A stretch of 64,000 nt of DNA, from contig NZ_CP114036.1 of NCBI RefSeq assembly GCF_026898115.1, positions 1,426,001-1,490,000 on the forward strand. The letters are read 5' to 3'. The first letter of the stretch is position 1. Each line of letters opens with the position of its first letter. Positions 48,850 through 60,096 of this stretch are shown one piece after another. The notes under the pieces are model-generated. The model was not told where the DNA came from, ran no database searches, and saw only the letters and a list, made by a program, of their open reading frames with translations. The DNA comes from Streptomyces sp. S465 (GTDB taxonomy: Bacteria > Actinomycetota > Actinomycetes > Streptomycetales > Streptomycetaceae). A program made the position numbers and the translations under genes.

Positions 48850-51551
48850 CGACCGTCCCCCTCAGGTGTCGTTCCCTGACTTACGTCCGCACCGCCGGAT
48901 CCGGTGGCCGACTGCCCCCGACCGCGCTGCCATCCCCGTTGCAGTGCGGCCATGGTGGCCCTCGCCTGCTCGGCATCGCGCTCGGGATCGGTCTCGGCAG
49001 GAGGTCGGTCCGCCTCCTCCGAAGGTGCGGGGTCGTTCTTCAACTGCGGGGCCAGGCTGGCCTGCCGTACCCGCTTGGGGAGACCGGAGGCCGCCCGCTG
49101 GGTGGGCACCGGACGCTGTTCCGGCCCCCCTCCCGCGCGCCGCGGGCCCCGCGGACCCTGGGCCTGGTCCCGGCCCTGAGCCCGCGCCTGGTCCCGGCCC
49201 TGGCCGTCGGGACGCTCGGCCCAGGACGGCTGCCCCGGGCCCTGCGGACGGGCGTGCCGTCCGCCGGATGTGCCCTCGACCGGCCGGCCGTGGTCGGCGA
49301 CCAGGACCGGCGGGACGCGGCGGGGCAGCGGCGCGGGGCCGCCGCCCGGTGCGGGAACCGGGCCGTCCGCGGCCTGCTGGTGCTGCTCCACGGTGGACGG
49401 CACCGGCCCGGTGCGCCCGGACCGACGGCCCTTCAGGCCGCGCGCCCGGAAGATTCCGCCCACTTCCTCGTCCTCGTCGGGGTCGTCGTGGCCCTCGTGC
49501 GCCGAGGACACCGGAGCTGCCGTCAGGGACGCCGCCGGTGCGGCCGGGGCGGACTCTACGACGGGCCCGAGCCGGACGTCGCCCACACCGCGCCGCGGGG
49601 TGTCGATATAACGGCCGCCGGTGTCGGGGTCGTCGGTGTCCCTCCGGACGTCTTCCTCGGTGAGCAGGGTGGCGGGGATGAGCACGATGGCCGTGGTGCC
49701 GCCGTACGGCGAGGGCTGGAGCGAGACCCGCACTCCCTGCCGCTGGGCGAGCCGGCTGACCACGAACAGTCCGAGCCGGTCGGTGTCGGACAGCTGGAAC
49801 TCGGGGGTCTCGGCGAGCCGGAGATTGGCCTCCAGCAGCGCGTCGGGCGTCATACCGAGGCCGCGGTCGTGGATCTCCAGCGTGAAGCCCTTGGCGACCC
49901 GCTCACCGTGCACATGGACGGCGGTGTGCGGCGGTGAGAAGACGGTGGCGTTCTCCAGCAGTTCGGCGACGAGGTGGGTGAGGTCGCCGACGGCCGGGCC
50001 GACCACCGCGATCCGCGGCAGCCGGCGGACCTCGATCCGCTCGTAGTCCTCCACCTCGGCGACGGCGGCCCGCACCACGTCCATCAGCTGGATCGGCTTG
50101 CGCCACTGCCGGGAGGGGGCCGCGCCGGAGAGGATAACCAGGCCCTCGGCGTGCCGCCGCATACGGGTGGTCATATGGTCCAGGCGGAACAGGTCGGCCA
50201 GCTCGTCGGTGTCCTCGGTGCGCCGCTCCATGGTGTCGAGGAGGGTGAGCTGACGGTGCAGCAGCACCTGGCTGCGGCGGGCGAGGTTGACGAAGACGTC
50301 GGAGACGCCCTGGCGGAGCTCGGCCTGTTTGACCGCGGCCTCGACGGCGGCCCGCTGGAGGGTGTTGAGAGCCTGGCCCACCTGGCCCATCTCATCGGGG
50401 CCGTAGTCCAGCCGGGGCGCCTCGGTCTCCACGTCGACCTGCTCGCCCGCGCCGAGGCGGCGCATCACGCTCGGCAGCCGGACGCTGGCGACCTCCTGGG
50501 CGTCCTTGCGCAGCCGGGACAGGTCGCGGACCAGGCTGCGGCCGATCCGGAACGAGACGAAGACGGAGACGACGAGGGCCACCAGGCCGAGGATTCCGGC
50601 GATGCCCGCCTTGAGCATCACGGCGTCGGCCACCGGGTCGATGCGCTTCTGGAGCCGGTCGGTGGCCTCTTCGCCGAGCCGGTCGTAGTCGTTGAGGACG
50701 GGGTGGGCCGCGGCCTCCCAGTGCTCCTGGTCCAGGGCCCGGATGGCGGTGTCGGGGTCCATCGCGGAGAAGAGCTTGCCCTCGGCCACGCGCAGGGCGG
50801 CGGGGGCGGCGTTGGTGCGCCGGTAGTCGGCGAAGATCTTCTGCTCGGAGTCCGGCAGGATCGGCAGATTGACCTCGTAGAGCAGGGTGCGCTCGGCGAC
50901 CAGGTCGGACATCGCCTTGAGGTCCGCCATCGTCATCCTGCGCGCCGTCAGCGCCGAGGCGAACAGCGCGTCCTCGCGGGAGAGCGCCTCCCGGGCGCGG
51001 ATCATGGCGACCAGCGCACGGCCCTGTTTGTCGAGATCGGTGTCGGGCACCGCGTGCAGGGAGCTGCGGAAGGTGTAACAGAGATCGACAAGCTTGTTGT
51101 AATACTCATATGCTTGCGCGGACGAGATCCCCTCGTCCTCGACCTTGCGCCGCAGACTGTCCAGACCGTCGGCGGCCTTGAGGATGTTGTCGAGCTGTTC
51201 CTCGGAGTCGCCGTTCATCTTGCCGTGTATATCGCCGTCCGACTCGGCGGCCCGTAGTTTGTCGATGGCCTGGTCGGTCTTGCGTTGCAGGGAGTGGAGC
51301 ACGGGCAGGGCGTCCGACTGCCGCGGATCGGCGAGCAGGATGAGTGTCTGCCGGCGTTCGTCCTGTACGGCGTGCACCGCGACCTCGGCCGGCTGACCGG
51401 CCTTGTCGATGATGTCGGAGGCGTTCAGCAGTTGCATCGCCTCCCGACCGGTGATCACCGTGGCGAAGGCCCAGATCGCCGTCAGTGACACGAGCGGCAC
51501 CAGCAACAGCGCCACGATCTTCCTGCGGATGGACTTACCGCGAAAGCGCAT
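48846..51551 (-). CDS. cvnA: Nitrate/nitrite-sensor-like histidine kinase-type protein (CvnA)
   Basis: A 901-residue sensor. One membrane helix is near the N-terminus (IVALLLVPLVSLTAIWAFAT) and a second near residue 320 (GIAGILGLVALVVSVFVSFR), bracketing an extracellular NIT-type helical domain with the DERRQTLILLADPRQSDALP motif. A HAMP-like linker follows, then a dimerisation helix region (FVNLARRSQVLLHRQLTLLD) and an HATPase domain (VAELLENATVFSPPHTAVHV, IHDRGLGMTPDAL, DRLGLFVVSRLAQRQGVRVS). The last 250 residues are disordered and Pro/Gln/Arg-rich. ATG 51551 (GGGGAGG just upstream) is preferred to an upstream TTG at 51605. Head of the cvnABCD operon. Confidence 0.9.
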   Translation of the reverse strand: MRFRGKSIRRKIVALLLVPLVSLTAIWAFATVITGREAMQLLNASDIIDKAGQPAEVAVHAVQDERRQTLILLADPRQSDALPVLHSLQRKTDQAIDKLRAAESDGDIHGKMNGDSEEQLDNILKAADGLDSLRRKVEDEGISSAQAYEYYNKLVDLCYTFRSSLHAVPDTDLDKQGRALVAMIRAREALSREDALFASALTARRMTMADLKAMSDLVAERTLLYEVNLPILPDSEQKIFADYRRTNAAPAALRVAEGKLFSAMDPDTAIRALDQEHWEAAAHPVLNDYDRLGEEATDRLQKRIDPVADAVMLKAGIAGILGLVALVVSVFVSFRIGRSLVRDLSRLRKDAQEVASVRLPSVMRRLGAGEQVDVETEAPRLDYGPDEMGQVGQALNTLQRAAVEAAVKQAELRQGVSDVFVNLARRSQVLLHRQLTLLDTMERRTEDTDELADLFRLDHMTTRMRRHAEGLVILSGAAPSRQWRKPIQLMDVVRAAVAEVEDYERIEVRRLPRIAVVGPAVGDLTHLVAELLENATVFSPPHTAVHVHGERVAKGFTLEIHDRGLGMTPDALLEANLRLAETPEFQLSDTDRLGLFVVSRLAQRQGVRVSLQPSPYGGTTAIVLIPATLLTEEDVRRDTDDPDTGGRYIDTPRRGVGDVRLGPVVESAPAAPAASLTAAPVSSAHEGHDDPDEDEEVGGIFRARGLKGRRSGRTGPVPSTVEQHQQAADGPVPAPGGGPAPLPRRVPPVLVADHGRPVEGTSGGRHARPQGPGQPSWAERPDGQGRDQARAQGRDQAQGPRGPRRAGGGPEQRPVPTQRAASGLPKRVRQASLAPQLKNDPAPSEEADRPPAETDPERDAEQARATMAALQRGWQRGRGQSATGSGGADVSQGTTPEGDGR

Positions 51552-51919
51552 GGCCTCCCCAACGTCGACCCCGAATCCGGGGGGCGGTGTTCCGAGTTCC
51601 GACAACGAGCGGCGTGAGCCTACTACTGCCAGTTGTACGTATCGAAGGCTTGTCCACTTGATGCAGGGAGTTCCTTACACTCCGTGATCATGAGTTGTCG
51701 GGTGATTCCCCGACTTACCCCCCGGCCGCTCGGTGCTCTTCCGCCGGTTCTTGTCCGCCGCCGCACGGCCGCGGTTGGCTGGTTTTCCCCTCCCCGGGGG
51801 AACCCCCGGTCGGTGCCATTCGTGATCCAGAGGGGCACACTGGGGGGAACATACAAACCCAAGTCCCGTTATCTGACGCGGTGGCACCGGGGGCAGCCGC
51901 GGGAAGGGGTGGGAGCGTC

Positions 51920-52339
51920 ATGGACGCGATGGACAAGGATCGCGACATCCCGGCGCACGGGACCCGGCCGCTGTGGACCGAGGAGCCGGCGCGCAGGCGG
52001 CGGCTGCCCGATCCGGTGCGTGCGGCGGCCGTGCGGGCGGTCATCATCGTCGCCGTGACGCTGGTCCTGACGATGGTCGCGACGCTGTGCACGCTGGCGG
52101 GCTCATGGTCCGCCCTGCCCGCCGTGCTCGCCACGGTGGCGAGCGTGGTGGTGGCGACCTGGGGTGTGCTGGACGTGTGGGTGACCCGGCAGGTCTGGCG
52201 CCAGCGTTACGGGGTGGTGTCCCGGCCCAGCAGCACCGCCCGGGAGGTGCGCCGGCAGCGCCGGCGGGCCGGTGAGACGGAAGCGGTCACCTCCCGGCCG
52301 GCTGCGGAGCGCGGGCCAGCTCGCGGCGCAGCCGCGTGA
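51920..52339 (+). CDS. Small two-helix membrane protein, hypothetical
   Basis: A 139-residue protein: charged N-terminus (LWTEEPARRRRLPDPVRAAA), two adjacent membrane helices (VIIVAVTLVLTMVATLCTLA; LPAVLATVASVVVATWGVLD) and a basic cytoplasmic tail (REVRRQRRRAGETEAVTSRP). I recognise no family; similar small proteins are common in Streptomyces. The ATG 51920 is preceded by GGGGTGGGAG. Its 3' end overlaps the convergent ferredoxin-reductase gene by 53 bp, so both coding regions share DNA there. It is divergent from cvnA, so it may be an accessory of that system (weak inference). Confidence 0.7.
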   Translation: MDAMDKDRDIPAHGTRPLWTEEPARRRRLPDPVRAAAVRAVIIVAVTLVLTMVATLCTLAGSWSALPAVLATVASVVVATWGVLDVWVTRQVWRQRYGVVSRPSSTAREVRRQRRRAGETEAVTSRPAAERGPARGAAA

Positions 52340-53504
52340 AGGGCCGGGGCCGGTCGATGCCGAGGGCGGCGGTGGGCATCCCGTCACGTTCGTAGACGGC
52401 GAGGAAGCCGCCGCCGTCGGCCGGGTCCCCCTCGAGGACGCGGACCGTGTCGCCGGGCGCCCGCCGCCCGGCGTACTGGATGCGCGCGCCGTACTGGTCG
52501 GACCAGAAGCAGGGGAGCGCCTCGAAGGGTTCGACGGTGGACCCGGCGAGCAGATTGCGGGCGGCAACGGCGCCTTGCAGCATCCCGCTGGTCCAGTGCT
52601 CGGCCCGCACGGTGCGCGCGGTGCCCGGCTCGGCCAGCCGGGCCACGTCCCCGACGGCCACCACGTTGGGCAGCGCGGTGACACAGCCCTGGTCGCAGCG
52701 CACCCCGTCGTCCAGCGCCAGACCGGAGCCTTCCAGCCACCCGGTGGCCGGACGCACCCCGACGCCGACGACCACCACATCGGCGGGCAGCACCCGTCCA
52801 TCGGCCAGCTCCACACCGGTGACCCGGCCGCCGCCGCGCAGACCGGCGACGCCGGCGCCGCACAGCAGGGTGACCCCGCCCCGCGCGTGCAGCGCGGCGC
52901 ACACCCGGGCCATCTCCTCGCCCAGTTGGGGCACCAGCGGCAGCGGCGCGGCCTCCACGACGGTGACGTCGAGCCCGAGGGCGGCGCAGGAGGAGGCGAC
53001 CTCGGCGCCGATGAAGCCCGCACCGATCACGACCACCTGTGCGGCACCCGCGCGCAGCGCGGCGCGGAGCCGGATGGCGTCGTCGAGGGTGCGCAGGGTG
53101 TGCACTCCGGCCGGGTGCGGGAAGGGCAGCGTTCTGGGTGTGGCCCCGGTGGCGATGACGACGCCGTCGGTGCGCAGCGTGCGGCCGCCCGCGAGGCGGA
53201 CCTCCCCGGCCGCGGTGTCCAGTGCCTCGGCCCGGACGCCGAGCAGCCACTCGGCGTCCAGTTCGGCCTCCTCCTCGGGGTCGGTCAGGGCGAGGCGGCC
53301 CGGCCCCTCGCCCGGGTCGCCGTCCCCGGTCGGGAACTCCCCGGTCAGGAACTCCTTGGACAGCGGCGGGCGGTCGTAGGGACGGTGGCGCTCCTCCCCG
53401 ACGATCACCAGCCGCCCGTCGTATCCCTGGGAGCGCAGGCCCCGCGCCGCGTGCAGCCCCGCGAGGGAGGCCCCGACCACGGTGACCGTGGCGACCGTCG
53501 TCAT
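52287..53504 (-). CDS. FAD-dependent ferredoxin reductase (HcaD/BphA4-like)
   Basis: A 405-residue flavoprotein of the oxygenase-coupled NADH:ferredoxin reductase group. It has the FAD-binding GASLAGLHAARGLR at the N-terminus, the characteristic RPYDRPPLSKEFLTGE, the NAD-binding VVVIGAGFIGAEVASS and the second FAD contact NVVAVGDVARL, then EHWTSGMLQGAVAARNLLAG. It should pass electrons from NADH to the Rieske ferredoxin encoded 4 bp upstream (ATGA overlap), and thence to the Rieske oxygenase at 58756. ATG 53504 is chosen for that coupling. The 3' end overlaps the gene at 51920. Confidence 0.92.
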   Translation of the reverse strand: MTTVATVTVVGASLAGLHAARGLRSQGYDGRLVIVGEERHRPYDRPPLSKEFLTGEFPTGDGDPGEGPGRLALTDPEEEAELDAEWLLGVRAEALDTAAGEVRLAGGRTLRTDGVVIATGATPRTLPFPHPAGVHTLRTLDDAIRLRAALRAGAAQVVVIGAGFIGAEVASSCAALGLDVTVVEAAPLPLVPQLGEEMARVCAALHARGGVTLLCGAGVAGLRGGGRVTGVELADGRVLPADVVVVGVGVRPATGWLEGSGLALDDGVRCDQGCVTALPNVVAVGDVARLAEPGTARTVRAEHWTSGMLQGAVAARNLLAGSTVEPFEALPCFWSDQYGARIQYAGRRAPGDTVRVLEGDPADGGGFLAVYERDGMPTAALGIDRPRPFTRLRRELARAPQPAGR

Positions 53505-53863
53505 GCCACGGCTTCTTCCGGTGCCGTGCGCGCGGGCTCGCCGGGAACGGTGTGCGCCGCGGGGTGGACATACAGCATTCCGTCCACGACCGTGACTGCG
53601 TGGGTCCGTACGGGCTGACGCGCGGGCAGGCAGGTCGGCTCGCCGGAGCGCAGATCGAACAGCGCGGCGTGCAGCGGGCATTCGACGTAACAGCCCTCCA
53701 GCCACCCTTCGGACAGGGAGGCGTCCTGGTGGCTACAGGTGTCATCGATGGCGTAGTACGCGCCGTCGGTGTGGAACACCGCGATCGCCGCGGTGGCGTC
53801 GCCGGCCTCGACCCGCACCGACTCACCTTCCGGCAGGTCCTCGATACGGCAGACGGGAATCAT
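53501..53863 (-). CDS. Rieske [2Fe-2S] ferredoxin (HcaC/BphF-like)
   Basis: A 120-residue soluble Rieske ferredoxin: the cluster ligands are Cys43-x-His45 (DTCSHQDASLSEG) and Cys62-x2-His65 (ECPLHAALFD). It is the electron shuttle of a three-component Rieske oxygenase. It is the first gene of a leftward pair with the reductase. It faces the divergent IclR gene across 151 bp, and its promoter region carries the TGCGCAAC element also found before the alcohol dehydrogenase gene. The ATG has GAGGGGGGCC upstream. Confidence 0.94.
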   Translation of the reverse strand: MIPVCRIEDLPEGESVRVEAGDATAAIAVFHTDGAYYAIDDTCSHQDASLSEGWLEGCYVECPLHAALFDLRSGEPTCLPARQPVRTHAVTVVDGMLYVHPAAHTVPGEPARTAPEEAVA

Positions 53864-53889
53864 TGGCCCCCCTCACGTTGATCGGTATC

Positions 53890-53930
53890 ATGCGTTGTGG
53901 ATAGTGCACTGAAATGCGTGATGCGCAACA
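53890..53930. promoter_or_regulatory. Candidate IclR operator between ferredoxin and IclR genes
   Basis: ATGCGTTGTGG (53890-53900) and TGATGCGCAACAG (53919-53931) form an imperfect inverted repeat in the divergent control region. The TGCGCAAC core (53922-53929) recurs exactly at 55014-55021. The repeat placement suggests coordinated control by the IclR protein. Confidence 0.45.
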
Positions 53931-54014
53931 GAATCCAGATCGCGAAGGCAGCCGTCAAGAGTTCCCCGGACCGAGGGGCCCCACGCGAAGCCGCCGGATG
54001 GTGAGATCAGAACC

Positions 54015-54812
54015 ATGACGAACACGACCGAGGAACGGGCCGAGGAGAAGCGGGGGGCCGCCGGGGCAGTGCAGTCGGTGGACAGGGCGGTCAGCGTCCT
54101 GGAGATCCTCGCCAGGCTCGGCGAGGCCGGAGTGACCGAGATCGCCGACGAGTTGGGGGTCCACAAGTCGACCGCCTTCAGGCTGCTCGGCGTGCTGGAG
54201 AACCGCGGACTGGTCGGGCAGGAGCGGGACCGGGGGAAGTACTACCTCGGCGCCGGGGTGCTCAGACTCGCGGGCGCCGCCGCCATCCGCCTGGACATCT
54301 CGCAGGAGGGCGCACCGGTGTGCCGGGCGCTGGCCGACGAGACCGGCGAGACGGCCAACATCGCCGTACTGGACGGGGACGCGGCGGTCAACATCATGCA
54401 GGCGCGCGGCGCCGCGGCGGTGACCGCCTTCAACTGGCTGGGGCGGCGCACCGCGCTGCACGCCACCGCGAGCGGCAAGGTGCTGCTCGCACATCTGCCG
54501 GGCGAACGCCGGGAGCGCCTGGTGACGCGGAAGCTGCCGCGCTTCACCGAGCACACCATCACCACCTCCGCCGAGCTGCGGCAGCAGCTGGAGACGGCGG
54601 CCGAGCGCGGTTTCGCCTACTCCTGCGAGGAGTTGGAGATCGGGCTGAACGCGGTGGCGGCGCCGGTGCGCGGCCACGACGGCGCGGTCCTGGGCGCGAT
54701 CGGCGTCTCGGGCCCGGCGTACCGGATGGCGCGGAGCCGGCTGCCCGATCTGGCCGAGTACGCCATGAAGACCGCCGAGGAGCTGTCCCGCCGGATGGGC
54801 TTCCCCGGCTGA
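54015..54812 (+). CDS. IclR-family transcriptional regulator
   Basis: A 265-residue regulator. The N-terminal winged helix (residues about 17-80) reads AVQSVDRAVSVLEILARLGE and EIADELGVHKSTAFRLLGVL; the C-terminal effector domain contains GRRTALHATASGKVLLAHLP and FAYSCEELEIGLNAVAAPVR, the usual IclR ligand pocket sequence. It sits between the two arms of the putative betaine-demethylation locus, so it is the probable local regulator; the effector may be betaine, dimethylglycine or a related amine (inference). The ATG follows GGTGAGATC. A perfect terminator stem follows, so it is transcribed apart from the downstream operon. Confidence 0.92.
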   Translation: MTNTTEERAEEKRGAAGAVQSVDRAVSVLEILARLGEAGVTEIADELGVHKSTAFRLLGVLENRGLVGQERDRGKYYLGAGVLRLAGAAAIRLDISQEGAPVCRALADETGETANIAVLDGDAAVNIMQARGAAAVTAFNWLGRRTALHATASGKVLLAHLPGERRERLVTRKLPRFTEHTITTSAELRQQLETAAERGFAYSCEELEIGLNAVAAPVRGHDGAVLGAIGVSGPAYRMARSRLPDLAEYAMKTAEELSRRMGFPG

Positions 54813-54834
54813 CCACCGCACCACCCCACCCACC

Positions 54835-54870
54835 CGACGAGGGGGCCGGAGCCGTCCGGCCCCCTCGTCG
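54835..54870 (+). terminator. Perfect 16-bp stem terminator after the IclR gene
   Basis: CGACGAGGGGGCCGGA (54835-54850) pairs exactly with 54855-54870 around GCCG, 22 bases after the stop codon. Confidence 0.85.
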
Positions 54871-54995
54871 CCGTTTCGGACGGCTGTGCGGCGGCCGGGT
54901 GACCGATACGAAACCCCCAGTCAGCGCGGCTTTACAGGCGGTTTACGCGCACCCCTTGACCGCATGGGGCGGCGACTTTCAGGATGTCTCTCATC

Positions 54996-55021
54996 GCGCA
55001 ACACACCGCGCTATGCGCAAC
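54996..55021. promoter_or_regulatory. Repeated CGCGCAAC/TGCGCAAC boxes upstream of the dehydrogenase operon
   Basis: CGCGCAAC (54996-55003) and TGCGCAAC (55014-55021) are direct repeats 18 bp apart, about 115-140 bp upstream of the operon's first start codon. The second box equals the element in the ferredoxin-IclR intergenic region. These are likely sites of the common regulator. Confidence 0.45.
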
Positions 55022-55136
55022 TGGGGGGTAACCGGCGGCCGTTGGCGCGGCCTCCGCCCCGCCCTCCTCCATCACGGCACTCATGCCGGCTCCCGTGCAC
55101 CGTCCCCGCGCTCGCAGGAGAACAGAGGAGTGAGCC

Positions 55137-58687
<3,551 letters not shown>

Positions 58688-58755
58688 CGCGAGCGCACGC
58701 CCTCGAGCTCTTCGACCCCCGCCGGCCGACCGCCGCGCCCCTTGAGGAGATTCCC

Positions 58756-59913
58756 ATGACTGTGGCCCCCGAGTCCCCCGCCGCCACGACCCCCAGTCTG
58801 CTCACCACGCTCCCCGGCCGCTGGTACACCGCTCCCGGGGTCTTCCGGCGGGAGCAGCGGCACCTGTTCGAGGCCATGTGGTTCTGCGCGGTGCGGGCGG
58901 CCGAGCTGGACCGGCCGGGTGCGTTCCGTACCGTGCCGGTCGGCCGGGAGAGCGTGCTGATCACCCGCAACCGCGGTGGCGAGCTGCGGGCGTTCCTCAA
59001 CATCTGCCGTCACCGCGGCGCCCGGCTGTGCACCGAGGAGTCCGGTGTGGTGCGGCGTTCCCTCCAGTGTCCGTACCACGCCTGGACCTACGACCTGGAC
59101 GGCAGGCTCACCGCCGCCCCCAACCTGCGGAAGATGCCCGATATCGACCGGACCGAGCGCGGTCTGATCCCGGTACGGCTTCGCGAATGGCTGGGATATG
59201 TCTGGGTCTGCCTGGCCGAGGAGCCACCGTCGTTCGAGGAGACGGTCGTCGGGGCGGTGGCCGAACGGCTCGGCGACGCGGAGTCGGTGGAGCGCTACGG
59301 GGTGGCGGGGCTGGCGCTGGGCCGCCGGATCTCCTATGACGTCCGGGCCAACTGGAAGCTGATCGTCGAGAACTTCATGGAGTGCTACCACTGCGCGACC
59401 ATCCATCCCGAGCTCACCGAGGTACTGCCGGAGTTCGCGGACGGTCTCGCGGCGCAGTACTTCGTCGGGCACGGCGCCGAGTTCGCCGAGGACGCCCGGG
59501 GGTTCACGGTGGACGGCAGCGAAGGGTTCGGCCGGTTCGCGGGGATCGCCGAGGAGCAGGACCGCCGCTACTACGCGATCACCGTACGGCCGCAGGTCTT
59601 CGTCAACCTGGTGCCCGACCACGTGATCATCCACCGGATGTTCCCGCTCGCCCCCGATCACACCGTGATCGAATGCGACTGGCTCTACGCTCCCGAAGTG
59701 GTGGTGTCGGAGCGGGATCTGTCGAAGTCGGTGGAGCTGTTCCACCGGGTCAACGTCCAGGACTTCGACGCCTGTGAGCGCACCCAGCCCGCGATGGACT
59801 CCCGCGCCTACCGCGCCGGCGGGGTGCTCGTCCCCAGCGAACACCACATCGGCGCCTTCCACCGATGGGTGACCGACCACGTCCCGGCTCCGGAAACGGA
59901 GGAATGCCCGTGA
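58756..59913 (+). CDS. Rieske oxygenase alpha subunit, glycine-betaine demethylase-like
   Basis: A 385-residue aromatic-ring-hydroxylase-type alpha subunit. The Rieske centre has Cys84-x-His86 (NICRHRGARLC) and Cys105-x2-His108 (LQCPYHAWTYDLDG). The catalytic mononuclear iron site has NFMECYHCATIHPE with His212 and His217. Relatives such as GbcA oxidatively demethylate glycine betaine to dimethylglycine and formaldehyde; others act on stachydrine, carnitine or aromatic rings. Neighbouring dimethylglycine-type and formaldehyde enzymes favour an N-demethylase. The ferredoxin and reductase it needs are encoded at 52287-53863. ATG 58756 is preceded by GAGGAG. Confidence 0.88.
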   Translation: MTVAPESPAATTPSLLTTLPGRWYTAPGVFRREQRHLFEAMWFCAVRAAELDRPGAFRTVPVGRESVLITRNRGGELRAFLNICRHRGARLCTEESGVVRRSLQCPYHAWTYDLDGRLTAAPNLRKMPDIDRTERGLIPVRLREWLGYVWVCLAEEPPSFEETVVGAVAERLGDAESVERYGVAGLALGRRISYDVRANWKLIVENFMECYHCATIHPELTEVLPEFADGLAAQYFVGHGAEFAEDARGFTVDGSEGFGRFAGIAEEQDRRYYAITVRPQVFVNLVPDHVIIHRMFPLAPDHTVIECDWLYAPEVVVSERDLSKSVELFHRVNVQDFDACERTQPAMDSRAYRAGGVLVPSEHHIGAFHRWVTDHVPAPETEECP

Positions 59914-60002
59914 CGGAGCTCTTCACCGGCGCGTCGGGGCCGTGCCGCGAAGGCGCGCGCTGCGCCATTCGGGTGACCTCGGGTCAGGAACATTGCCCGC
60001 CT

Positions 60003-60043
60003 CCCACCGGAATGGGTTACTGAATCCATCCGATTCCGGTGGG
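60003..60043. terminator. Inverted repeat after the Rieske oxygenase gene
   Basis: CCCACCGGAAT (60003-60013) pairs perfectly with ATTCCGGTGGG (60033-60043) across 19 bases, 90 bases past the oxygenase stop and 54 before the next start. It could terminate the operon or be an operator for the repeat-protein gene. Confidence 0.45.
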
Positions 60044-60096
60044 CTGCCCATCCTTATCCGGCGGAGTGGACGACGCCTTGCCAGATCGGAACCGTC

